Below, piece after piece: positions 8,725 to 15,559 of a DNA stretch of 22,748 nt (the stretch's first letter is position 1; each line of letters begins with the position of its first letter). The notes beneath the pieces are model-generated. The model worked only from the letters and a program-made list of their open reading frames with translations, was not told where the DNA came from and searched no databases. The stretch spans positions 1 through 22,748 of the forward strand of contig JAJZNY010000292.1 in assembly GCA_021852245.1 (NCBI GenBank), given 5' to 3'. A program made the translations under genes and the position numbers. Source of the DNA: Planctomycetota bacterium. GTDB taxonomy: Bacteria; Planctomycetota; Phycisphaerae; WQYP01.

Positions 8725-8734
8725 TCCGCAACGA

Positions 8735-8756
8735 GTAATTTGAAATCTCAAATTTG
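8735..8756 (+). repeat. leader-side dyad, copy 1
   Basis: This is a 22-bp sequence beginning GTAATTTGAAATC and containing an inverted repeat (AATTTGA, four-base loop, TCAAATT). It starts two bases after the last CRISPR repeat. An exact second copy lies at 8870-8891. Confidence 0.85.
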
Positions 8757-8848
8757 TTGTAGCTGATCCCGTGCCGAAAAATGCGGACTGCGTCGATACG
8801 AATTCTTTTTTCACCGGCGAATGAAATGCCCAGAAAGACTGCTTGAGC

Positions 8849-8869
8849 AACTGCCCCCAATCCGCGGAC
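8849..8869 (+). repeat. shortened CRISPR repeat copy: decayed repeat or tracrRNA anti-repeat
   Basis: The sequence reads AACTGCCCC (8849-8857), CAATCCGC (8858-8865), GGAC. Relative to the array repeat it matches AACTG, CCCC and CAATCCGC but lacks one A and the ten central bases. As plus-strand RNA it could pair with the crRNA start GUUGCGGAUUG over about 11 base pairs with one bulged G, as a type II anti-repeat would. The same 22-bp dyad follows it as follows the true last repeat, so duplication and decay of the array end is an equally good explanation. No poly-T terminator is visible downstream. Confidence 0.45.
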
Positions 8870-8891
8870 GTAATTTGAAATCTCAAATTTG
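8870..8891 (+). repeat. leader-side dyad, copy 2
   Basis: This is an exact 22-bp copy of 8735-8756. It is extended on the right by a further imperfect dyad (GAAATTTCAAGTTTG, 8891-8905). The sequence after both copies again agrees (TTGTTGTAG and TTGTTGCAG), suggesting that a longer segment was duplicated. Confidence 0.85.
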
Positions 8892-9167
8892 AAATTTCAA
8901 GTTTGTTGCAGACGTTCCCAAGTTGGCGATCAGAAGATGATGGACTGTGTTCCCCGGCGATCCCTGCGGTTATGGACATTTCACGCCTATTGAGGCAAAA
9001 ATCGTCATTCAGGCCGCTGATAGCCCCTGAACAGATGAAAAATCGCCAAATGGGTGTACCAAATCGCCATTCCGGACGTTATAGTGATAGTAACTGTCCG
9101 TGCCCGCCGGGCTCCGGCAGGCACCCCTGTGTGGGAATGGGAATGGTTGGCTCTTGGGGTAAATGAC

Positions 9168-10673
9168 ATGAACCAGCATCAACAATTGAAATGGGCGGCT
9201 CTGTGGTGTGCGGTCATTTGTCTGGCGGCGTCGGTGTCATGGGCGAGGTTTGTCAACCCCAAGGCGTGGATACCGCCCAAGGCTAACCATGTTCGGATGT
9301 CGGGCGGCGAATCCACTGCTCCGCTGCCCCTGCCGGCCACCCCGATGCGCCGCAGCGAGCATCATCGCAAGCCCGCTCCGCCAGCGCTGATCGGCATGCT
9401 GGACCTCAACGTGATCAGCGGGCATCGGGTTGTGAATTACCCGACTGAAACGATTGATATTGAAACCCTGATGAACTGGACCAACATAGCCTTGGGACAG
9501 CATTACCGCTATGTGCAGGTCAACCCGATGCGGTTCAGTTACAGCCCCACACAGCTTCCGATTCTGTACATCACCGGCTGGACGCCGCTGCCCACGTTCA
9601 GTCAGGCCGTCCTGGAACGCCTTCGCGGCTACGTGATGGCGGGGGGCACCATCCTGATCAACTCAAGCTGCGGCCGCCCGGCGTTTAATAAAAGTGTCAT
9701 GGTTCTGGAACATGAACTTTTCCCCAATCGCCCGTTTGCGGCGCTGCCGCTGGATGATCCGCTCTATCACTGTCTGAACAAGATCAGCTCGATGCGGGTG
9801 CGGGTGGGGCTGGGGCCATGGAAAAAAATCCCGCCCTATCTGGATGCGATGTATCTGGGGTGCCGGGCGGCGATCATCTTTTCCCCTGTGGATATGAGCT
9901 GGGGATGGAATGCCGCCCAGCGGCCGATCAAAGGGGGCACGCTCTATGATCAGCACGACGCGCTGCGGCTCGGGGCCAATATTCTCACCTATGTGCTGGC
10001 GGATTACCGCTACGCCCGGGCGTTTCAGATTCAGAAAATTTATCAACAGTCGCGCATCCCCACTCGCGATCAGCTGGTTTTTGCGCAGGTGGTTAACAAC
10101 GGCGATTGGAATCCCACGCCGCACGGGCTGCCGAACCTGATGAAATTCATCGACCAGAAAACGACGCTCAGTGTGCAGTTCAAGCGCGTGAAAGTCACCT
10201 TGGACAGTGCCAAGATCGGACAGTATCCAATCCTGTATATGACCGGCCTGCGGAATTTTTCCTGGACGCCGCAGCAGGTGCAGAACCTGCATAATTATCT
10301 CCATGCCGGCGGGGTGTTGCTGGTGGATGACGCGATGGGGGCCGGGGCGTTTGATCAGGCCTTCCACAAGGAAATCGCGCTGGTATTGCCGCACCATAAG
10401 ATGCACATGCTGCCGCAGTCAAGCCCGATCTATCACGATCTGTTCAATCTGCAGCAGGTCAACTATTCACCGGTGGTGGCGGCGGCTAATCCGGACCTCC
10501 ACAGCCCGGTGCTCCAGGCGATCATGCTCGATGGAACGCCGGCGGTCATCTACAGCCGCATCTCCCTTTCCAATGGATGGGAGGATCTGCCCAATCCATA
10601 CGCCAAAGCGTACAGCACGCACTCGGCCCTGGAATTGGGGGCGAACATTCTGGTCTATGCCACCACACATTGA
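9168..10673 (+). CDS. Secreted protein with two tandem DUF4159 domains
   Basis: This 501-residue protein begins with a signal-peptide-like segment (LKWAALWCAVICLAASVSWA). Two related DUF4159 units follow, at about residues 75-285 and 300-500. The units match each other at LPILYITG / YPILYMTG, then YVMAGGTILINSS / YLHAGGVLLVDDA, then DDPLYHCLNKI / SSPIYHDLFNL, and finally ALRLGANILTYV / ALELGANILVYA. DUF4159 has a glutamine-amidotransferase-like fold and is common in planctomycetes and some other Gram-negatives, usually near MoxR/vWA gene sets; its function is unknown. No such partners are seen here. I chose ATG 9168 because it places the signal peptide at the N-terminus. The longer upstream reading has no such signal, and only a weak GGGGT precedes the chosen start. 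It likely acts in the periplasm. Confidence 0.87.
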   Translation: MNQHQQLKWAALWCAVICLAASVSWARFVNPKAWIPPKANHVRMSGGESTAPLPLPATPMRRSEHHRKPAPPALIGMLDLNVISGHRVVNYPTETIDIETLMNWTNIALGQHYRYVQVNPMRFSYSPTQLPILYITGWTPLPTFSQAVLERLRGYVMAGGTILINSSCGRPAFNKSVMVLEHELFPNRPFAALPLDDPLYHCLNKISSMRVRVGLGPWKKIPPYLDAMYLGCRAAIIFSPVDMSWGWNAAQRPIKGGTLYDQHDALRLGANILTYVLADYRYARAFQIQKIYQQSRIPTRDQLVFAQVVNNGDWNPTPHGLPNLMKFIDQKTTLSVQFKRVKVTLDSAKIGQYPILYMTGLRNFSWTPQQVQNLHNYLHAGGVLLVDDAMGAGAFDQAFHKEIALVLPHHKMHMLPQSSPIYHDLFNLQQVNYSPVVAAANPDLHSPVLQAIMLDGTPAVIYSRISLSNGWEDLPNPYAKAYSTHSALELGANILVYATTH

Positions 10674-10836
10674 TGACTTTGGGCGCAAAGAGAGTCTCCG
10701 CCCGCGAGTCGGGTTGCTGAGATTGTTGCGAGTGTCTTCTGGTCCCCGATTGCGCTGAACCCATGCCTGTTGAAAGAGCGGGATCAACGTGCAAGATCAG
10801 GCAGTTGCGAATCGGATCGATACGCCCGGCGGCAGG

Positions 10837-11190
10837 TTAAATGGCTTCGCCACCCTCGGTGCCGTCGCTGATCCGTATGACATTTTCCAGCGGAAGCACA
10901 AATATCTTTCCGTCGCCCACCTGGCCCTTGCCGCCCGGTCCGCTGCGGGCGCCGGTTTTAATCGCCTCGATGGTGGGTTGGACGAACGCCTCATTGACGG
11001 CAATTTCCAGACGAACTTTGCGAATCAGATTGACCTGCATCGCCTGGCCGCGAAAGTATTCGGTATGCCCCTTCTGCCGGCCGTAGCCCTGCACATCGCT
11101 GACGGTAAGGCGGAATACCTCGACGCTGCTTAGAGCCTGCTTGACGGCCTCGAGCCGGAACGGCTGAATAATGGCGACAATCAACTTCAT
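10837..11190 (-). CDS. P-II family nitrogen regulatory protein
   Basis: This 117-residue PII protein is a trimeric signal protein that senses ATP/ADP and 2-oxoglutarate and commonly plugs the Amt channel. It has the family start MKLIVAIIQP, the T-loop lead GYGRQKGHTE (35-44), the VGDGKIFVLP core (91-100) and a C-terminal VIRI segment. Two oddities stand out. Residue 51, the tyrosine uridylylated by GlnD in proteobacteria, is Met (GQAMQV). The B-loop between KTG and VGDGK carries about nine extra residues (ARSGPGGKG), rich in Gly. I chose ATG 11190 over 11196 because GGAG lies 7 nt upstream of it. It is downstream of amt on the same strand, 95 bp apart, probably in one operon. Confidence 0.94.
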   Translation of the reverse strand: MKLIVAIIQPFRLEAVKQALSSVEVFRLTVSDVQGYGRQKGHTEYFRGQAMQVNLIRKVRLEIAVNEAFVQPTIEAIKTGARSGPGGKGQVGDGKIFVLPLENVIRISDGTEGGEAI

Positions 11191-11285
11191 GGACATTCTC
11201 CATTCTTGTCCTGTCCGGGGCGACAAATGGACGGCCCGGAAAATACTAAATTTCGGCCGACAACCGCCGCAGCCGATAAACCCGA

Positions 11286-12707
11286 TCAGGAATTGGCGGG
11301 CACCACGATCGCTGTTTCCGGCAGCGCTCCGATATCCCACGCCGCTTCGCCATGGATGCCCAGATCCAATCCTTCCACCTCCACCACCTCCGGTACGCGG
11401 AGGCCGATGGTGGCTTTGACGATCCAACCGACGATCAGTGTACCAACGGCAACAAACACCACCGTGCTCACCGCTGCCAGAAGCTGAATGAGAAATTGAT
11501 GCACATCTCCCTGCAGCAGTCCGCGCACACCGTTCACGGCGGCAACGGCGAAGAGCCCGGTCAGCAACATACCGAGAAATCCTCCGACACCGTGCACGCC
11601 AAAGGCATCGAGCGAGTCATCATAGCCGAGGCGGGCTTTAATCTGCACGGCGAGATAACAGACGGCGCCGGCGAGGATGCCGATGATGGGGGATGCCCAG
11701 ATGGCGACAAATCCGCAGGCGGGGGTAATGGCCACCAGCCCGGCGACAATACCCGATGCGAGTCCGAGGGTGCTCATGCGGCGGTGGTGAATGTATTCCG
11801 CCATGTTCCATGCGAAACCGGACGCCGCCGCCGCCACGGTGGTATTCAGAAACGCGATACCCGCAAGTCCGTCAGCCGCCCCTGCGGAGCCAGCATTAAA
11901 ACCGTACCAGCCGAACCAGAGAATGCCCGCGCCCAGCAAAGTCAGCGCGAGGGAACTCGGCTGCAGCACCTGATTGGGATACCCATTTCTGCGGCCGATC
12001 AGGAGCGAAAGCATCAGGCCGCCGACACCGGAGGCAATTTCGACAACCGTACCCCCGGCAAAATCCGCCACATGCAATTGATCCAGCCATCCTCCGCCCC
12101 ACACCCAGTGCACCAGCGGGTCGTAGACGAAAGTGGTCCAGAGGAGGACGAATAGCAGGAAGGAGCTGAATTTCATCCGCTCCACAATGGAACCGGCAAT
12201 AACCGCCGGGGTAATCATCGCAAACATGGCTTGAAACATGCAGAAGACGGTTTCAGGGATATAGTGACCGCTTTGTGCGACGGCGTGGTGCGGGCCGATA
12301 CCGATGAGCAGGATATCCGCGGGGTTCCAGCCGATGATGCCTCCATGGTCGGTGCCGAAACCGAGCATATAACCGAATAAAATCCACTGCAGAACAATGA
12401 TTACCAGTGCGGTGTAGGAATGCATCATGGTGGCCAGAACATTTTTCTTGCGCACCATGCCGGCGTAAAAAAGGGCCAGACCGGGAATCATGAACATGAC
12501 CAGCGCGGTGGAGGCCATCATCCATGCCGTGCTGCCGGTATCGATCTTTACGGCGGGTGCTTTCAGATGCGGGGGCAGGGGTGAAGCGGCTCGGCATATG
12601 CCACCGCTGAAAACGGTTAAGCCGAGTACCAGTATCATGAAGGGGATTGCCAAGCGCCGCCGGAGCGCAAGTTGAAAATCGAGCCTGTGCGATGGCTGTG
12701 TGTTCAT
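11286..12707 (-). CDS. amt: Ammonium transporter (Amt family)
   Basis: This 473-residue inner-membrane ammonium channel has an N-terminal signal-like segment and about 11 membrane helices. Family motifs are intact: the segment around PGLALFYAGMVRKKN, FAMITPAVIAGSIVERMKF, DPLVHWVWGGGWL, DFAGGTVV and DAFGVHGVGG. The second pore histidine is present (residue 372, codon 11592-11594), but the first is Glu (residue 223, GAA at 12039-12041), as in yeast Mep1 and Mep3 rather than E. coli AmtB. I chose ATG 12707 because GGAGG lies 10 nt upstream; the alternative ATG at 12716 is one base from that Shine-Dalgarno. The PII gene follows, so the PII protein is the likely gate of this channel. Confidence 0.95.
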   Translation of the reverse strand: MNTQPSHRLDFQLALRRRLAIPFMILVLGLTVFSGGICRAASPLPPHLKAPAVKIDTGSTAWMMASTALVMFMIPGLALFYAGMVRKKNVLATMMHSYTALVIIVLQWILFGYMLGFGTDHGGIIGWNPADILLIGIGPHHAVAQSGHYIPETVFCMFQAMFAMITPAVIAGSIVERMKFSSFLLFVLLWTTFVYDPLVHWVWGGGWLDQLHVADFAGGTVVEIASGVGGLMLSLLIGRRNGYPNQVLQPSSLALTLLGAGILWFGWYGFNAGSAGAADGLAGIAFLNTTVAAAASGFAWNMAEYIHHRRMSTLGLASGIVAGLVAITPACGFVAIWASPIIGILAGAVCYLAVQIKARLGYDDSLDAFGVHGVGGFLGMLLTGLFAVAAVNGVRGLLQGDVHQFLIQLLAAVSTVVFVAVGTLIVGWIVKATIGLRVPEVVEVEGLDLGIHGEAAWDIGALPETAIVVPANS

Positions 12708-12742
12708 ATACCGCATTCCTCCGCCGGTTGATTTCCGCCTGC

Positions 12743-12760
12743 TGCCTGCACCTCCAGGCA
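12743..12760. repeat. small inverted repeat in the amt leader
   Basis: TGCCTG, a six-base loop and CAGGCA lie 36-53 bp upstream of the amt start. It may fold as a hairpin in the amt 5' untranslated region or be a protein-binding site. Confidence 0.4.
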
Positions 12761-12772
12761 CGCGCCCCGATA

Positions 12773-12814
12773 CATTGCCGCTTTTAGTCGCTCTTGCCCG
12801 TAATAGCGGCAATG
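12773..12814. promoter_or_regulatory. 10-bp inverted repeat upstream of amt
   Basis: CATTGCCGCT (12773-12782) and its perfect reverse complement AGCGGCAATG (12805-12814) are 22 bp apart, 66-107 bp upstream of the amt start. Spacing of the half-site centres is 32 bp, about three helical turns, so a pair of operator half-sites or a long hairpin are both possible. It does not match the NtrC consensus that I know. Confidence 0.5.
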
Positions 12815-13194
12815 AAATCGGCAGAATTATCAAGAGTTAGGCATGGAAAAGCAAATATGAACAGAAATCGGGCGCATCAAACCCAAGACGGCTGAAAATG
12901 GCGAGCAGCCGTTGAGAGAGCGCCGCAAAAAGTAGCGTTGCAGTAGCGGGTTGCCTGATGATGCATCACTTGCGGCGCAAAATGACGCTGCATTGGCTTT
13001 AAATATGAAACCAACCGCGAGCTTATGCGTTTGGAGAGAAGAGTACGCTCGTCGGGGGCGGACGTCGGCTTCGATGACATTTGTCGCAGACGGGATATAC
13101 TCCCATGCTCGTGGCAGTATACCACACCACTCAGCGAGTGGGTGCGGTCGGTTGGAATCGGCCGGGGCGACGCATTGGCAGGAGTTAAACACAG
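12815..13194. other. intergenic region between divergent amt and 13195 genes
   Basis: I see no supportable gene in this 380 bp stretch. Short open frames on both strands here have biased, unrecognisable products. It holds the promoter of the 13195 gene (13074-13101) and a hairpin in its leader (CCACTC, loop AGC, GAGTGG at 13127-13141). Confidence 0.55.
13074..13101 (+). promoter_or_regulatory. sigma-70-like promoter of the 13195 gene
   Basis: ATGACA (13074-13079), a 16-bp spacer and TATACT (13096-13101) closely match the -35 and -10 consensus. The predicted leader of about 87 nt contains the 13127-13141 hairpin and ends with AGGAG ten bases before the ATG. Confidence 0.55.
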
Positions 13195-15027
13195 ATGAAG
13201 CACGGCAAAGAAAATCGGTTTTTGAAATTGATGTCGGTTGTCGCGGGCACGTCGCTGCTCGCGATGGCGGCATCTAACGGCGCAGCGATCGCGGCTCCTC
13301 CGATGATCCAATACGTTCCCAAAAACGCCATTATGTACATCGGCATGGCCGGTACTCCGCACCAGTGGCCGGGATATGAGGGTTCAAATTTACAGATGCT
13401 CATCAGCCGGAGCCCCCGGCTGCAGAAATTGCTCAAAAATTCCCATTCGGCATCGCCCGCCGGTGAATCGTCTTCCAAGTCGATGGGGGGGGTGTTCAGC
13501 CATCCTCTCGCCATTTACCTCACGGATATTAAGGGGGGCACCCAAGGTGGGCAGCCGGACGGCAATCTCGGTATTGTCGTTCAGGCGGGTAAAGATTGGA
13601 AAGCCGTGCTCAAAAACATCAGTGATTCCCCGCTTGCAGCCGGGGAAAAGCGCGGGCATGTCGGCGGCATCGTGTACGATATTCTTCAGCCGACGCCGAC
13701 GGAAATGCGTCTGCTGCGCAATCCGGGGCAGCCCGGGGCAACTTTCGCTGCCAACACGCATTTCCAGGCCCTGACGGCGCAACTCGGGCCGATGTCCGCG
13801 GATGCATGGTATATCAACATTCGGAAACTCAGCACTCAGTTATTGAACGGCCACTATGGACAGGCGACGGCGCAGATGCTGCCGCTGATTCAGAAGGTCT
13901 ACAAGGGTTCAGGCCTGGGCGACTACACGGCTATGGTTGGGGGTGGAGGGTTCCAGGGGAAGAACTACGTCTACCACATGAAGGCCGTGATGGCTACAAG
14001 TGAAAAAAATGATACCGCCGGGCTCAAGCGTATGCTGGCACTGGTGCCTGAAAATGCGGCCAGCGTGGCGACCTACCACTTCGATCTGGCGGCGATGTAC
14101 AAAACCATTGAGAACATCGGGAAGGAGGCGGGCTTTGCTTCTCGCATCAAGCAGGGACTCACCCAGGCCGGCACGCTCGCGGGCATCAGCCTGCGGCGTG
14201 ATATCATCGATGCTTCAGGGGCCCGATGGGTTACATTCACCGTGCCTGATAAGGCGGGAATGTATTCGACAGTTACGGAAAGTATCCTCAGACATCCGGG
14301 AAAGTTTTCCAATGCCCTGCAATCGATTGCACCGCTGGCTCTGATGGCGATTAACGGTCTCCGCCAGCAGCGAAATCCCAACGCCACACCGATTACCCTT
14401 AAGGCGAAGACGGTCGGCACCGACACGATCTACACCATTCATGGTGTGGGCATCTCATGGTGCATCAGCGGCAAGCGATTGATTGTGGCAGAATCCGTTT
14501 CATCGATCAAGCAGGCGCTCCAGAACCAATCACAAAAAAATATCATGGACAATCCCGCATTTGCCGCCGCTTACCGAACCATGGCTGCGGATCACGGTCT
14601 GAGGGACGTATCGTGGATCGATTCTCCGAAACTCCTGCCGCAATCGTATCTCTGGCTGCTTAAGGCGATTCAAAGAGTTGATGGTGCACGCCCCGCACTC
14701 GCCCGGTATCTTCGTCCCAGCGACATGCCGAAGCTGAGTCTGCTGCAGCGATATCAGCAATTCTCTCAGAGCGCCCAGTGGTATACCCCGCACCGTTGGG
14801 AATTGGCTATTCACTCATCCTTGCCGGTGGGTGAAGTGCTTACGCCGCAGTCCGCGAGTTTCATGACGGATATTTCCAATCCCCTGGTCGGTAAAATCAT
14901 CGCCAATTTGGCGGTGGTAGGTGTCGTCAAACGTACCCAGCAGGTTGAGGCGCAGCAACCAGGGCAGGCGGGAAACGCGGGCCAGGCACAGGGTGCACCC
15001 GCACCGGCCCAGCCGGCAGGGAATTGA
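13195..15027 (+). CDS. Large secreted protein of unknown function
   Basis: This 610-residue protein has a clear signal peptide (basic MKHGKENRFLKL, hydrophobic core, cleavage near AAIA-APP). The mature start, with YVPKNAIMYIGMAGT and then PGYEGSNLQML, resembles large planctomycete exported proteins of unknown function that start with a 'parameter-like' VP(K/A)(D/N)A motif. I cannot assign a named family; DUF3352-like proteins are the nearest memory. The C-terminal 30 residues are rich in Gln, Gly, Ala and Pro and are probably disordered. No catalytic motif is seen. AGGAG lies 10 nt before the ATG. A run of eight Gs at 13485-13492 lies within the gene. It converges with the YkgJ-type gene, only 3 bp apart. 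Confidence 0.85.
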   Translation: MKHGKENRFLKLMSVVAGTSLLAMAASNGAAIAAPPMIQYVPKNAIMYIGMAGTPHQWPGYEGSNLQMLISRSPRLQKLLKNSHSASPAGESSSKSMGGVFSHPLAIYLTDIKGGTQGGQPDGNLGIVVQAGKDWKAVLKNISDSPLAAGEKRGHVGGIVYDILQPTPTEMRLLRNPGQPGATFAANTHFQALTAQLGPMSADAWYINIRKLSTQLLNGHYGQATAQMLPLIQKVYKGSGLGDYTAMVGGGGFQGKNYVYHMKAVMATSEKNDTAGLKRMLALVPENAASVATYHFDLAAMYKTIENIGKEAGFASRIKQGLTQAGTLAGISLRRDIIDASGARWVTFTVPDKAGMYSTVTESILRHPGKFSNALQSIAPLALMAINGLRQQRNPNATPITLKAKTVGTDTIYTIHGVGISWCISGKRLIVAESVSSIKQALQNQSQKNIMDNPAFAAAYRTMAADHGLRDVSWIDSPKLLPQSYLWLLKAIQRVDGARPALARYLRPSDMPKLSLLQRYQQFSQSAQWYTPHRWELAIHSSLPVGEVLTPQSASFMTDISNPLVGKIIANLAVVGVVKRTQQVEAQQPGQAGNAGQAQGAPAPAQPAGN

Positions 15028-15030
15028 TTT

Positions 15031-15495
15031 CTACGGTGATTCCGGGTCGTTGGCGCATCGTTCAATATGCGCCGCGTCATACAGCGGCCCCGTTGCCGCC
15101 TGCATACCGGGACATCGCCTCGCAGCATGTTGCCAGTGCTCATCACTTTCAATGTTCTGTTTCCAGAACGGCCAGGTGCGGCATTGCGTGGGGCGCACGG
15201 GATAAATGCTGCACAGCGCTTTGCCCCCGCTGCGCTGCAGAAATATGCAGTCGTAATTCGTCTGCTCGGTCAGGCTGATGCCGCCGGGCAGTTGCCGCAG
15301 GTAACGCCGGGCAAAATCTTCCACGGCCAGGCCGAGAAATTCTGATATCGCGAGGATATCGCGATCGGATACCCATACATAGCCGGGCCCGCCGGAGCAG
15401 CAGTTGCCACATTGCGTGCAACTGAAGCGCAACCCCTTTTCATACCAGGGGGGCTGAGGCTCTTTGAGAATTCGCAGGCGATGTCGTTTCGGCAT
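15031..15495 (-). CDS. YkgJ-family cysteine-cluster protein
   Basis: This protein of about 154 residues has the CxxCxxCC metal-binding pattern near its N-terminus (FSCTQCGNCCSGGPG). It continues with VSDRDILAISEFLGL, then DCIFL, CSIYPVRPTQCRTWPFW and a distal cysteine in RRCPG. These are the hallmarks of the YkgJ/UPF0153 family, thought to bind a metal or Fe-S cluster; the cellular role is unknown. The start is uncertain. ATG 15495 is used here, while GTG 15504 in the same frame would add three residues; neither has a good Shine-Dalgarno. It is probably cytoplasmic. The DUF4236 gene lies upstream on the same strand. Confidence 0.9.
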   Translation of the reverse strand: MPKRHRLRILKEPQPPWYEKGLRFSCTQCGNCCSGGPGYVWVSDRDILAISEFLGLAVEDFARRYLRQLPGGISLTEQTNYDCIFLQRSGGKALCSIYPVRPTQCRTWPFWKQNIESDEHWQHAARRCPGMQAATGPLYDAAHIERCANDPESP

Positions 15496-15559
15496 ATCGG
15501 TCACGCCGCGTAGTGTAATGCAGGACTCTGCGGGGGAAAAATGACGGTGCCGCGAGACG

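Larger units (their letters stand above)
7377..8732 (-). CRISPR. CRISPR array, 21 repeats, 20 spacers, type II-C-like, no cas genes nearby
   Basis: There are twenty-one 36-bp repeats separated by twenty spacers, every spacer exactly 30 bp (66-bp period). Nineteen repeats are identical. The repeat starting at 8037 has one A-to-C change at 8063, and the leftmost (7377-7412) has five mismatches. All spacers differ from one another. Three signs give minus-strand transcription with the leader on the right. The minus-strand repeat starts GTTGCGGATTGC and ends GTTACACT, resembling type II-C repeats (from memory, that of Parvibaculum lavamentivorans starts GCTGCGGATTGC). The degenerate repeat is at the left end and its damage is at its minus-strand 3' end. 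An AT-rich region adjoins the right end. A 36/30 spacing is also usual for type II-C. No cas9, cas1 or cas2 exists in the 7.4 kb to the left or 14 kb to the right, so function depends on genes outside this window. Confidence 0.97.
8733..9167. other. intergenic leader-side region of the CRISPR array
   Basis: I see no convincing gene in these 435 bp. The stretch next to the array (8733-8910) is AT-rich, with two copies of a 22-bp dyad and a shortened repeat copy, and is the probable leader read on the minus strand. The right part has no clear hairpin. A weak -10-like TATAGT at 9080-9085 could serve the downstream DUF4159 gene. The short open frame 8903-9166 has no family signature. Confidence 0.6.

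Noticed and set aside
7334..8979. Long minus-strand open frames with a repeating 22-residue pattern
   Set aside because: They arise because the 66-bp CRISPR unit is a multiple of three and the repeat lacks stops in several frames; they are not proteins.
8903..9166. An 87-residue plus-strand open frame
   Set aside because: No motif, no ribosome-binding site, and unusual composition.
11352..12155. A 267-residue open frame antisense to amt
   Set aside because: It is rich in His, Gly and Asp with no family signature and lies wholly inside amt.
12830..13277. Overlapping open frames on both strands between amt and the 13195 gene
   Set aside because: Their products are unrecognisable, they overlap one another and the promoter of the next gene, and they lack convincing ribosome-binding sites.
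13485..13492. A run of eight Gs in the 13195 gene, and seven Gs at 21024-21030 in the LysM gene, as phase-variation switches
   Set aside because: Single tracts of this length are not enough evidence, and both reading frames are intact.
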